Below are positions 11,839-22,879 of a DNA stretch of 64,000 bases, one piece after another. The notes under the pieces are model-generated. The model searched no databases. It was given only the letters and a program-made list of their open reading frames with translations, and was not told the origin of the DNA. Position numbers and translations under genes: made by a program. Position 1 is the stretch's first letter. Every line of letters starts with the position of its first letter. Source of the DNA: Diphasiastrum complanatum (Eukaryota; Streptophyta; Lycopodiopsida; Lycopodiales; Lycopodiaceae); assembly GCA_029204225.1 (NCBI GenBank), contig CM055100.1, positions 28,102,649 to 28,166,648 of the forward strand. The letters run 5' to 3'.

Positions 11839-12670
11839 TATGCAAAAAGTACAAAAAGGACCAAGAGTGGATCCTAATCTGATCCTCGAGAGGGATTGGT
11901 TGTCAGATTACTTGATCTATCAATCTACTTGAGATCAAGATCAATCTAGATCAATTATAGTCACAAAATCCTAACAAGAACAATCATTAATTGAAGGTAG
12001 GTGTACTTTCTGGTTTCACACATGTGAAACACTGTCTGAGTATGTACTCCAACCTGAAAATCAAGTACACATTGATAGCACCTCAAAACAATCAAAACAA
12101 ATGTAGACAAATGGAGAGAATCACTCAAAATTGCTTCCAAAACCAAGATTGGTGTCTCACATTGATTATGGCCAAATGTGGCTCTATATATACAATAAGT
12201 GGGAGCTCCTGGTACTGATCATCCCTCTGATCCCACATGTGTGAAGGTGCTTTTTCATATGATGATTCATCATGCAAAACTGACACTTGGACAAAACCTT
12301 CTCTTTTGAGCACTTTTGGTCCATTTTCCTTCTATATGGAGATCTACTTGGAAATCTTCTAGAAGTCAAAATTCGCCTACTTCAGCTTATTCCACACATG
12401 TGAGCTGTCCTCTACACATGGGATATGACACCTAACCAAAGGATGTGGCTCATGCAATCAATAGATTGATGCCATGTGTCATATGTCTAGAAAACTAGTT
12501 TTTGGCCTTTTTATCCACTAGAACTTGAATTAAATCATATGTACAACCTATATGATTATGGTACATGACAAGTACACTATTTTCACACGTGGGAACAGGC
12601 TCCACACATGTGTGTTTATCTATATACAAGATTTTTGGCCTCTACCAAGCTTATTTTTGCATTTTTCACA
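11839..12670 (-). mobile_element. Copia-E 3' LTR
   Basis: This 832-bp LTR matches 16351-17181 with few differences. On the minus strand it starts TGTGAAAAATGC and ends GCATA, where the usual CA end is mutated (the partner has GCACA). A purine tract GAGGAG precedes it on the minus strand at 12671-12676 as the polypurine tract. It contains several CACATGTG-type palindromes and a TATATATAG box near 12183. Confidence 0.85.
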
Positions 12671-12807
12671 CTCCTCAAAAATCTAGCTTGGTAAATCTAG
12701 CTTGATGGAAAACATGATGATCTTGAGCTTGACTCCATGGGCTGAATTGGTCTTTGCTGGTTCAAAAGGTGTGAAGATCAGCCAATGAGCTTGATGTTGA
12801 TCTGAAA

Positions 12808-13512
12808 TCACCATATCCATGATAGTGCTTCTTTGATGTTGACATCTTTGATGAGCTTGAGAGCTTTGCACCATCCTAGCACCTCCAAAATTGATTCCTT
12901 CCAAATTTCATGTAGATGCTTGACTTTGAGGATTGCTCCTTCTTCATGTGCATGCTCCTTCATGAAAAAATAAATATTTCTTCTTGATTTATTAGGATCA
13001 CAAAGATCTAACATCATGTTACCACGATCTAGAGAATTAGGCTCATCCAAAGTGGCAAGACTATGCATGCTATAATAACAAAGTGTTTGCATCATATCTT
13101 CATGCTTGTTTACCATGCTAATCTCTGATCCAATGAGGCTAAATACTTCATTATGGAGATAAGTGTCTTTAGAAGATGATTCACTTACTCTCATAAAGAG
13201 TTTACAATTTGCCTCAATACAAATTTTCAAACTATGAGTGAACAAATCACTTTTGCTCTTGCATGACTCAAGAGCATACATTTGATGAAATAACCATTTG
13301 CTTTCTAATTGATTTAAAATCAATTTCAACCTTTTAAGAACATCATCTATGTTCTCAAGAGAGACTTCATACTCAACTAGTATGGTTTTACTCCAATTTT
13401 GAGATGCAATGATCTCACTAAAGCAAATTGATTTATCAATGACATAAGAGAAATAAGTATGTGATGTATACCACATGAGATATGCTCCTCTTTCCCTTGA
13501 AATGTGAGCCAC
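12808..13512 (-). CDS. Copia-E internal ORF 2, function unknown
   Basis: A 234-codon open frame in the internal region of Copia-E. It has no recognised retroviral domain. Its first half is homologous to the first half of the ORF at 13550-14359: both share blocks such as ICFSEIIASQNW / FCFEEIFVSQRW, and CKLFMRVSES / CKLLMRISEA, followed by TY.H..V.SLI. The two frames therefore arose by duplication within the element. The first block distantly recalls the entry of copia RT (a W..A...E...L pattern), so a heavily diverged RT remnant is possible. Expression is not shown. Confidence 0.45.
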   Translation of the reverse strand: MAHISRERGAYLMWYTSHTYFSYVIDKSICFSEIIASQNWSKTILVEYEVSLENIDDVLKRLKLILNQLESKWLFHQMYALESCKSKSDLFTHSLKICIEANCKLFMRVSESSSKDTYLHNEVFSLIGSEISMVNKHEDMMQTLCYYSMHSLATLDEPNSLDRGNMMLDLCDPNKSRRNIYFFMKEHAHEEGAILKVKHLHEIWKESILEVLGWCKALKLIKDVNIKEALSWIW

Positions 13513-13549
13513 ATGGACTCAACCATATTTCTTGAGTTTCTTTTTGGAA

Positions 13550-14359
13550 TCACAATTTGAGAAGGTCTCTCCTCCTCAATCCTAGGCAACTTGAACCTTG
13601 AGAAGGATTCTCCTCCTCAATCCTTGGCACATTTGAACCTTGAGATGACTCCTTAACATCCTCTTCATGGTGCTCCTTTTTTATGGAAATTTGAGACCTC
13701 CATGTCTCATAATGATCACAACAACCATGACCACACAATATGCACTTCCTATGATTATCAAAATTACTTATGCTAAAAACATAAGTCCAAAAATCACCAC
13801 AACTTGGCGTGATTTTTCTAATATTGAAATCAAAAGGCATTTCCATCTCAATAAGGCTAACTACTTGCTTATGGATATAAGTGTCCACTTTGGATGCTTC
13901 ACTTATTCTCATAAGAAGTTTACAACTTGCCTTTAAGATTGAAAACTTACAATTTTCATCTTTATGAATGAACACATCATTCATGATCTTATTGGAACCA
14001 AAAGATCCTACATTATGAAGATATTTCCATTTCCTTGACCTCATAACTAATGTAAGCTTACAAGGAAAACATATGTTGCTATCTTTTAAGGCATCACACT
14101 CAACTAGTATTGCCTTAATCCACCTTTGAGATACAAAAATCTCTTCAAAGCAAAATGGTTCTTCATAAGTTGACATGAGCGCATAAATGAAACTATCTTC
14201 ATTTTGTGATTGCTCCTTATTCTTGATTGATTTCTCTTGGATAATAACAATAATTTTGAACTTTTCCAAAGTTCCAAGCAAAATACTTTCCAAGGACATG
14301 AAATAAATCCAAGTTACTTTCATGAAAGTGACATCTGTCTTTGCATCTTCAACCAACAA
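13550..14359 (-). CDS. Copia-E internal ORF 1, function unknown
   Basis: A 269-codon open frame downstream of a gag remnant and upstream of its paralogue at 12808-13512. I recognise no catalytic motif. Near its end are two tandem copies of a short block containing RIEEE..SQGS at 13560-13640, repeated at DNA level with a period of about 45 bp. There is a CILCGHGCC motif near codon 210, not of standard zinc-knuckle spacing. The frame survives where true polymerase motifs are absent, which suggests a non-autonomous element. Confidence 0.45.
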   Translation of the reverse strand: MLVEDAKTDVTFMKVTWIYFMSLESILLGTLEKFKIIVIIQEKSIKNKEQSQNEDSFIYALMSTYEEPFCFEEIFVSQRWIKAILVECDALKDSNICFPCKLTLVMRSRKWKYLHNVGSFGSNKIMNDVFIHKDENCKFSILKASCKLLMRISEASKVDTYIHKQVVSLIEMEMPFDFNIRKITPSCGDFWTYVFSISNFDNHRKCILCGHGCCDHYETWRSQISIKKEHHEEDVKESSQGSNVPRIEEENPSQGSSCLGLRRRDLLKL

Positions 14360-14756
14360 TGCACTTCCAAATGAAAAATTTCAAAAGATTTGACATGTGT
14401 TGTGATGGACTCTTGAAGATAAATCTTGCAAGTCCTTGTGAGACTCCAAGCCTCATTCACCTTTCCACAAAGGAAACACCTTTCCTTGGACTTGTCCTTC
14501 TTGTATTTGCATTTTGAACTTGAAGCTCCATCCTTCACCTTGGCCCCCTTTCTTTGGTTCTCCTTGGATGGATTGGTCTTCTTTTTGTAGTATCTTGAGA
14601 AAAAATATCCTCCCTTGCCAAAAGATTGCACTCAGGATCCTTTCTTTCCTTCAATAGGATGCCACCTATTGATTCCATGTGAATAAAAGCCTGTGATATG
14701 ATTCTACAAATGTAATTTTTGACTTTCAAGAGACTAGATTTGAACATCTTCAACAA
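14320..14756 (-). pseudogene. Copia-E gag remnant with half zinc knuckle
   Basis: The minus-strand frame holds a Lys/Ser-rich linker with KKDKSKERCFLCGK. This matches the pre-knuckle linkers of Copia-A (KDKSKYKCFFCGK) and Copia-F (KKDKSKIKCYYCCK). The second half of the CCHC knuckle is lost: after CFLCGK the expected GH....C is replaced by unrelated residues. The gag core upstream is not recognisable. It marks Copia-E as a relative of those families with a disabled Gag. Confidence 0.6.
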
Positions 14757-16337
14757 TCTAGAAGGACCTACACAAGATCTAGCTCACAAACCTAAGAATC
14801 AATCTTCACAATAATGACTAGTCACTTGGAAACTTTGCTTTGATCACTAAGACAAAAGCACGCAATCTTTGAATCAAATCACTAAAGAAATCAGATCCAA
14901 TCTCCTACTGGACTCATCAAATACCAATGACTCTTTCTTTTGAAAGTTGAAATGCATATGAAAAAGATTTGACACCTAGATTTTCCTTTTCACTTGACTA
15001 GTTCTCTCAACACTTGAGATTCTTGAACAAAAGATGGGTTTTGTTTCAAATACATGAAAATAAAATTTAATCACTTCTTTTGGACTCACTCTTGACCCAA
15101 ATAATCTCACACTTGAGATTTAGAATGGATTTGATTTGATTTGACAACAAACTATACCACCAATTTTTCACAAAGCTTAAAAAATTAGACAACTAGAGAT
15201 TCACAAAGATCTCAACCATGCATGAATACTCAAATATGGACTCCTCCTCATTCTAGACATCCAATGGGATCTCAAATTGACCCTCACACTCTCACAAAGA
15301 AAGTTGAATAGAACTAATTTGAGTTTCATACAGACTATGTCAATTTTTGCTCAATAAATTGATTCAATCACCCCTATTGGATTTTACCAATTACTCTACC
15401 TCTTAAGACTTGGAATGAAATTCAAAATCAAAGGTTGTGATTTTTCTCACTAAGATATTGTGCTTCAAAGAGCTAATGCCAGAAAGATTTGATCACCTGG
15501 GAAGAGACGAACTCTCCACCAATAACAACACAAAATTAGCTTCTAGATCTTGCCTTCTACAAAGGAAGGAACTCTTAGAAAATTGGATCTCTCTCTACAC
15601 ATTTGCCATAGACACCTTAATGACTCTTTTCAAACCTTACAATCACTCAAACAAATTGATTAGGGTTGAACAATGTGACTTGGATCTCAATCTCTTTTCT
15701 AGAACTCTCAATTTAAGCCAATCTATGTCAAATTCTACAAAAGATTTGCATAGATGCTCTATATGCACTAGAAACTCTCAAAGGTTTCACTTGGAGGACA
15801 GATCCAAGGATGTTTTCTAGCAAATTGATGCTTCTAAACTTGACCCTATCACTCTTGAACAAATCTAGAGTGATGGTACAATGGATTACAACCTCTCACC
15901 TTGCATATCACTCCTTAATCTATGATTTTTAGCAAAATCTCTCTTAACTTCAACATACACTCAAAAAATCAGAGAAGATCAATTAATGCACCTTTTTCAA
16001 GCTTCAATTTTAATTTTTTGGCTGATCTAATCCAAGAACTAATCAAGGGATTAGATTTACTATAGAAAATGCTTGATTTTGCACTAGAAATCACTCAAAT
16101 TGGGTATGTGAGTCAAATTCTACAAATTTTTGAAATTTCTCAGTCAAAACCGGAGCCGTATGGCCTCACACGTGTGAAAAGGGTTCCTACAGCCCACAAC
16201 AAGATCTGGACCAAAAATTTTGAGGATAGCTATCAAATCCAACTCACTACACAAAATTTGACTAGTTTCCAAAAAACTGCTAATTTTGGCTTTGATTTGG
16301 ATTAACCCTATCAAGTTCAACAAAACCTCTTGTACTA
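14757..16337. other. Copia-E leader, no gene
   Basis: About 1.6 kb between the primer site and the gag remnant. The few frames here have no similarity to retroelement proteins. A CACACGTGTG palindrome lies at 16167-16176. Confidence 0.55.
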
Positions 16338-16350
16338 GGCTCTGATACCA
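16338..16350 (-). other. Copia-E primer-binding site
   Basis: The minus strand reads TGGTATCAGAGCC, the tRNA-Met primer site used by plant copia elements, directly next to the 5' LTR end. Confidence 0.85.
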
Positions 16351-17181
16351 TGTGCAAAAAGTACAAAAAGGACCAAGAGTGGATCCTAATCTGATCCTCA
16401 AGGGGGATTGGTTGTCAGATTACTTGATCTATCAATCTACTTGAGATTAAGATCAATCTAGATCAATTCTAGACACAAAATCCTAACAAGAACAATCATT
16501 AATTGAAGGTAGGTGTACTTTTTGGTTTCACACGTGTGAAACACTGTCTGAGTACATACTCCAACCTGAATATCAAGTACACATTGATAGCACCTCAAAA
16601 CAATCAAAACAAATGTAGACAAATGGAGAGAATCACTCAAAATTGCTTCCAAAACCAAGATTGGTGTCTCACATTGATTATGGCCAAATGTGGCTCTATA
16701 TATACAATAAGTGGGAGCTCCTGGTACTGATCATCCCTCTGATCCCACATGTGTGAAGGTGCTTTGTCATATGATGATTCATCATGCAAAACTGACACTT
16801 GGACAAAACCTTCTATTTTGACACTTTTGGTCCATTTTCCTTCTATATGGAGATCTACTTGGAAATCTTCTAGAAGTCAAAATTCGCCTACTTCAGCTTA
16901 TTCCACACATGTGAGCTGTCCTCTACACATGGGATATGACACCTAACCAAAGGATGTGGCTCATGCAATCAATAGATTGATGCCATGTGTCATATGTCTA
17001 GAAAACTAGTTTTTGGCCTTTTTAGCCACTAGAACTTGAATTAAATCATATGTACAACCTATATGATTATTGTACATGACAAGTACACTATTTTCACACG
17101 TGGAAACAGGCTCCACACATGTGTGTTTATCTATATACAAGATTTTTGGCCTCTACCAAGCTTATTTTTGCATTTTTTACA
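16351..17181 (-). mobile_element. Copia-E 5' LTR
   Basis: 831 bp, paired with 11839-12670. On the minus strand it starts TGTAAAAAATGC and ends GCACA. A right-hand target duplication AGTAC follows at 17182-17186, matching 11834-11838. It holds the same TATATATAG promoter motif and a CACACGTGTG palindrome at 16529-16538, where the partner has CACATGTG. Confidence 0.85.
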
Positions 17182-17186
17182 AGTAC

Positions 17187-17775
17187 AGCAAATAAGGACC
17201 AAGAATGGATCCAAATCAGATCCACAAGAGTGATTGGGTGTTAGATTAGATTGATCTACCAATTTACAGAAGATTAGATAGCATTAGATCAAATATACAT
17301 CAACAAATCTAACAAGAACAATCAAATATGATCAAAACTAATGCTTGTTGGTTTCACACATGTGAAAACTTGTCACAGTACGAACAACTAGCAGAGAATG
17401 AAGTACACTAAGCTTAGAAACCAATAGATGCATAAAATCACAAGACAACTAGAGAAACTACTCAAGAAATGCTCCAAAACCAAGATTTGGCTTGCTTGTT
17501 GATTATGGCTAAATGAGGCTCTATATATACATGAGTGGAATCAAAAGTTGTTGCTGAGTCTAGCAATAAAAAAGTGCCATGTGGCATATAGCTAGAAAAC
17601 TAGTTTTTGGCCATTTTAGCCACTAGATCTCAAATCAAATGATATGTACATCCTATATGATTAATCTAAATGATATATGAATTTAATTCACATGTGGGAA
17701 CAGGCTCCACACATGTGTAATCATGATAGGTACATAGATTTGGCCTAGATCAAACATGATTTTGACATTTTCACA
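17187..17775 (-). mobile_element. Older LTR interrupted by Copia-E
   Basis: This is a diverged relative of the Copia-E LTR. It shares the GGACCAAGA.TGGATCC start, a TATATATAC promoter box near 17521 and the CAGGCTCCACACATGTGT end, and on the minus strand starts TGTGAAAATG. Copia-E inserted 11 bp from its end, leaving its last bases and primer site at 11815-11838. Confidence 0.75.
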
Positions 17776-19270
17776 AATGCAACAAAACTGAAAACTATAC
17801 TTGCAAAACAAAACAAAAAACATCAGAATGGCCATCGAAACAGACGCTGATATACTACATCTAACAGATCGACCTACTCCAACGACCATTTCGAAAAGTG
17901 CTCACTATTTTCTGTGGCTACTCAAAACCTGCAAAATGAATGTGAAGTCAATACATTGAAGACTAGAATGTGTGTCTTCCCTTTTGTCACCTACATCACA
18001 ACACAATGGCATTAGCTAAGATCCTATCACAAGCACAAATAGAGATGTAATGTTCTTAATGAGCTTACCATTTTACTTTACAAGGAGGATACCAAAAGAA
18101 ACAAGAGCAAGAGGAGCAATGAGGAAACAAAGAGCAAGAGGAAGAGCAAATGGAGATAGCTAAAGCAAGAGCAAAAGGGGCTAAAAGAGAGTGGAGAAGC
18201 ATCAACCACACACCCAAGGAGACAAAAAATACTCTCACCCACTCCTGTCTTCTCTTCTCAAAAGTCGCGACAATGGACATATTTTTTGAAAATTTCAAGA
18301 ATCTGTTCCAGCCTCGGTATAACCCATTGACTAAGTGAACTGTTCTGAGGCCCATTATGAGGCCTACAAAAAATCCTGAAATTTGTCTTTCTCAAAAGTA
18401 GTGAGTTTTCTAAATCCCAATTTTTGTAGGGTTATTCTAAGGTTCATCTACCAAGGTCCCTATTTCCAATGCTTGAAAAAACCGGCATAGTATAGGAATG
18501 GAAAAAAAAAATATTGAGAAATGTACTGTAATAATCTCTGCTCACTATTCATACATTGACAGTATCAGAGAATGGTACTTGCTCAATTGTGCTTCATTTC
18601 ATCAATTGAATGTTTTTCATGATAATGCCATATCACATGAGTCATCATTGACCCTCTTGAAACATAAAAGTGACATTATATTTGATTGAAACTCCCCCGA
18701 GGGTCAAGGGCACTGTGTGGGAGAAATAAATTGAATGAAAGTGAGGTAATCATGCAAGTAAGATTGGGTATAAGACTAGCAGATATCAACTCACAGAGAT
18801 ATGATGAGATGATAACAAGCGACCTTAGTAATGGATGTGAAGGCATTTTGATTGTAATAAAGGCCTACGTACAAAGATCCAAAAGCAAAGAACAAACAAG
18901 AATTGATCAAAAACACCTTGAACTCTTCAATGACATACTCTTTTGATTGGACAACATTGGATTCAGAAGCAAATTATGCAGATCTCATTTTTCATTAGTT
19001 TAGGAGTATTGAAGAGGCTAGCCATGTAATGATGCACATAGGCATGGATGTCACAAGATTTCAATTGGCCTTGTTGCAAACAATGAGTAGGGATTTAGAC
19101 CTATCTTGAATTTATACATCGAGATGCCTGGAACTGCCATAGATCACCATCATATTTATGACAGAGTTCTAACGATATGAGCTTAACATTGTTTTCCTAT
19201 TGTGAGATATTTTGAGGAGACAATCATGTGTCCACATATACCATTACAAACATGATTTACAAGGAGAGAC
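17776..19270. other. No gene recognised; probable CACTA flank
   Basis: Short plus-strand frames occur at 18498-18689 and 18686-18946 without a domain I recognise. The stretch may be the 5' part of the CACTA element whose transposase starts near 19280. A purine-rich segment lies at 18090-18200. Confidence 0.4.
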
Positions 19271-19279
19271 CATTCCCGC

Positions 19280-20445
19280 CAAGGTGGTAAGACATTTTCC
19301 CATCATACTCAGAATACGCCATATGTTTGTGTAATTCCATAGCGGAGCTTATGACATGGCATTCAAGAAATCGTTTATCGGACGATACTATGAGGATCTC
19401 TGCTGATTGTCCAAGGCATGGAAGCACATGGATGCTACTTGGCATGAGTTTAGGGATGAGCCTTGCCATTTGCATTTGGGGTTGGCGATGGATGGTGTGA
19501 ATCCATTCGGTTTGTGCTCCACATCTTGCTCCACTTGGCCGGTTGTTCTTGTGAATTACAACACCATCCCTTGGCTAAGTATCAAGAAGGGGCATCTAAT
19601 GTTTGCCCTTCTTATTCCAAGAAGATACAAGGCAAAAAATATGGATGTGTATATGGCTCCCTTGATAGATGAGCTAAAGATTCTATGGCAAGGAGTTCAA
19701 GTGAGCGATATATCAAGACCACGTAGACAAGGAGATTTTGTGGTAAAGGAGATCTTGATGTGGACAATGCTTGACTTTCTTGGATATGGGGAATGTTCAG
19801 GTGAGATATCCTTACTATTGGTTCGATTCATGGTATTAAATCTAATGTGTATTCACAAATTTTCTTTCAATTCGAACATTAGACTCACAATTAAGTTGGT
19901 TGTTTTGTCTCAATATAGGGCTGCAATGCATGTCCCGTTTGTGGTGAGTATTTGCAAGCACATCACTCACAAGGTCTACAAAGGATGGTTTATGAGGGCC
20001 GCACTCAATACCTTCCACCCATCCTATGCGTGATGGGCTTGTTGGTCAACATCCCCACTCCATGAAGGTACAATACATATTTGGGCCAATTAATGTACAT
20101 GTTGTTTATTTATTTAATAGTTACTCTCTTTAGAATTCTTTTAATGATGATTTACATTAAATGTGTGTGCTTGTTTGTTAATATTGTAGGCAAGTGATTG
20201 GCTTCAAATTTGGAGATCCAATCAAGATCTAGGGCGAATCCCTCCTGACATGAAAATGTTATCAATATTTCATGAACTTCCATATTGGAGGTAATTGTTG
20301 ATAAACCATATTTTGGACCCGACACACATATTCAAAAATTTTGGGAGCATGATTTGGGAGCACTTGACGGGGTCAAAAGAGAAAAAAAAAGGGTGCACTT
20401 AGAAGAAGTGAAAAAGATGGCCGATTTATGGCCATTTATTCATCA
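19280..20445 (+). pseudogene. CACTA (En/Spm) TNP2-type transposase, broken
   Basis: The blocks follow the order of the plant Transposase_21 family: KVVRHFPII (19287 on), ELMTWHSRNRLSDD, then from 19407 SKAWKHMD, GLAMDGVNPFG, WPVVLVNYN, IPRRYKAKNMDVYMAPLIDEL and LMWTMLDFLGYG. After an apparent intron (donor GTGAG at 19801, acceptor TATAG at 19916-19917) the cysteine motif CNACPVCGEY and RTQYLPP follow. After a second intron (about 20069-20188) come FHELPYW and DPTHIFKNF. At least two frameshifts before 19407, a one-base mismatch at the first intron junction and a TAA after FHELPYWR show it is dead. The C-terminal part is absent here because Copia-B starts at about 20446. Confidence 0.85.
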
Positions 20446-20666
20446 TCAGTGGTATCAGAGCCTACCTTGTCAAAGTCTGACATAGCCAAAGGCTATAAGA
20501 TCCAAGGGGCTAAAGCATTCAAACAATCAACCATTAACAAGTGAAAAGACAAATTCACAAGCAATGGCTTCAATCAACAGCGTACAATCCAAGATTTTTA
20601 CAGTTCTAGGTTCATCAGGATCTAACTTTCTAGCATGGAAAGTTAAAACATTGCTGATACTAAAGG
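20446..20666 (+). mobile_element. Copia-B, 5' fragment: primer site and gag start
   Basis: The primer site TGGTATCAGAGCC is at 20450-20462, the leader follows, and gag begins at ATG 20564 (encodes MASINSVQSKI and GSNFLAWKVKTLL). No LTR lies upstream; CACTA coding sequence runs to within about ten bases of the primer site. The gag is interrupted at 20666 by Copia-A, with the 5-bp duplication AAAGG at 20662-20666 and 27487-27491. The family is the same as Copia-D. Confidence 0.8.
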
Positions 20667-21357
20667 TGTGAAAAATTGCCTACATTGGCAAATCTAGCCA
20701 TGCAGAATATTGTACATTTTGTCAATATTGTTTGTTGGTTACTTCAATGGCCAAAGTGCCACTTGTACATACACACCTAAAGTAGGTTACCACGAGTCAA
20801 GAGGAGTGGTTGTGTCTATTTGGTAGTGATTCCTACTTTGTAGGATCTAGACCATGATTTATGATGAGATTTGTACCTACCATGCACCTACCAAGCATGA
20901 CTCTTGGATCTAGGCTAGGGTTTTCACATTAGGACAAGAAAGTGGAGTCTACTTCCTTATTACATGCTAAATTTTCACCTAACTTTGCAAAGGAAGTGTG
21001 TTTTACTATGTATTCCCATTCTCCATAGTGAGAAGATAGAAACTTTTTGGAGCCTCAAGGAGAAACTCGAGTTTCCTCTCATTGTATGGTGATTACTCTA
21101 TTTTTTCAATGAAACCCAGCTTTGGCACTTTGTAAACACTGTCTACAGGCCATACTACAGCCTTATTTCCACACGTGTGGAGTTGGATTATACTAATTGA
21201 TCAATGCTTTGATTGTCTCTACTTGTTTCCTATCAAGCTGCTAAACTAGATCTTGTTTTCTGATGACTAGTTTCTAATAGATTGTTTAATAAGCATACAA
21301 TCACCTTGTGGATCATTCAAAGATCCATTTATGGTCCTTAGTACTGTACTTTTCACA
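20667..21357 (+). mobile_element. Copia-A 5' LTR
   Basis: 691 bp, TGTGAAAAATTG...TTTTCACA. It aligns with the 3' LTR over its full length without gaps. By eye 15 positions differ, all transitions. A CACACGTGTG palindrome is at 21170-21179. Confidence 0.95.
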
Positions 21358-21747
21358 TGGTATCAGAGCCAAGTACAAGGCCATTGATTTGTGTTTGAAT
21401 CTAATCCAGTTTTAGCAGGTTTTGGTGCAAAAAGCTAGTATTGGAAGGGCGAGCTGGTATCCAGGTTTTGGTGAGGGGATTTGATCCCAAACTTTTTCAG
21501 GATCAAAATCCATACTGTTCACACGTGTGGGCATCTCTGAACTAGCATTTAATAACCCATATTCATTGGATCATAGAAAATTCATCTGGTGTCAGTTTGA
21601 TGTAATTTTTGGTGCAAATCCTAGGATAAGCTACCAAGATCACTTGCCATTGATTAGTTCTGAATTTGTTTCATGAAAACTAATTAATCTAGGCTTATTT
21701 CAGACCTTCTTAAAGTTGAAACCAGGTCTTGAAAGTACATCAAAGTG

Positions 21748-21785
<38 letters not shown>

Positions 21786-22006
21786 TTTTTGTCCAAGAAT
21801 AGCCAAGATTGGCAAGATTTGCTTGAGTGTAGTTTTCATCTCATCTTATCTTCATTCCAGCTTGTGAGGGAGTGATAGAACTGTGACTACAAATCCATTT
21901 GTTGGATTAGAAGTCAACATTTGAGTGAAACACTGCAAGTTAGAAACCTTTGTGAGTTTCAGGTACAAACAAATCTATATCTTGTGTGTAGAATCTTGCT
22001 AGTAAG
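21358..22006 (+). other. Copia-A primer site and leader
   Basis: The primer site TGGTATCAGAGCC (21358-21370) is flush with the LTR. The leader carries a CACACGTGTG palindrome at 21520-21529 and a (GA)16 microsatellite at 21751-21782. Confidence 0.9.
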
Positions 22007-22879
22007 ATGGGATCAGTGGGAGCCTACCTTCTAGAAGCCAGTGAGAGGTTAAATTCTACCAATTATGCTATTTGGAAAGTGAGGATGGAGTCACTAATGG
22101 TGCTCCAGGATTTTTATGAGTTTCTAATAGATGATGAAGATGAACCTCTAAGTGCACAGGAATTAGTGAGATACAAGAAGAGGTCTAGGCTTGCACTTCA
22201 CTGTATTAAGATGAATGTAAGCAATGATCTTTTAAGGGAAGTATCATCATGTAAGAGTGCTAAAGAGGCTTGGGAATCTTTAAAATCTATCTATGAGTCT
22301 AGTAACACTTCGAGGGTTCTCATGCTTAGGAATCAGATTCTACAAAGCATGAAGAGGAGTGATGAGAGTGCACAAGATTATGTGCTAAGAATCAAGTCTC
22401 TTAATAGGGAGTTAGCTTCCATTGGAGAGAAGATTCAAGATAGTGAGCTTGTTCAGATTGTCCTAAATGGTCGAGGGAGTGGCTTTACAAATTTGGTCCA
22501 AAGCTTTGCAATCCAAGACACTTTGCCTACTATAGAAAAGCTACACAGTGTATTAGTAGCTAAAGAGTGTAGGATGTTGCATACCAATGCAAGAATGAAT
22601 GTTATTTCTCTGCAGGATGGTGATGAGAAAGCTAATTTCTCATTCAAAAGCAAGAAGAAGACCAATGGCAAGAAGAAGCACTTCAAGGAGACCAAGGAGG
22701 AGGATGAGGCTTCAAACTCAAAGGGCAAGATCAAAGACAAGTCCAAGTACAAATGTTTTTTCTGTGGAAAGAAAGGACATTTTGCATCATAATGTCTCGA
22801 GAAGAAGAAGGCACAAGAGAGCAAACAAAGCAACATTGCACATCAGGAGGAAGAGGAGGATGAAGAGTCATCCTTGATG
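22007..22879 (+). pseudogene. Copia-A gag with stop inside the zinc knuckle
   Basis: This encodes the nucleocapsid protein of the element, which packages its RNA. It opens MGSVGAYLLEASERLNSTNY, then the UBN2-like gag core (ALHCIKMNV, AWESLKSIYES, DYVLRIKSLNREL), a Lys-rich linker and a CCHC knuckle. Codon 262 is TAA (22790-22792), where related copies have GAA. It falls one codon before the last zinc-binding cysteine (C-x2-C-x4-H-x4-C), so the knuckle cannot form without read-through. The same frame continues into protease, so gag and pol were originally one polyprotein. Confidence 0.9.

Noticed and set aside
11961-16730. Matching reading frames at 11961-12218 and 16458-16730
   Set aside because: They repeat because they lie in the two LTRs of Copia-E; no independent gene evidence.
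21751-21782. Regular GA array as a possible CRISPR-like or satellite array
   Set aside because: Simple dinucleotide repeat with no spacers, in a eukaryotic retroelement leader.
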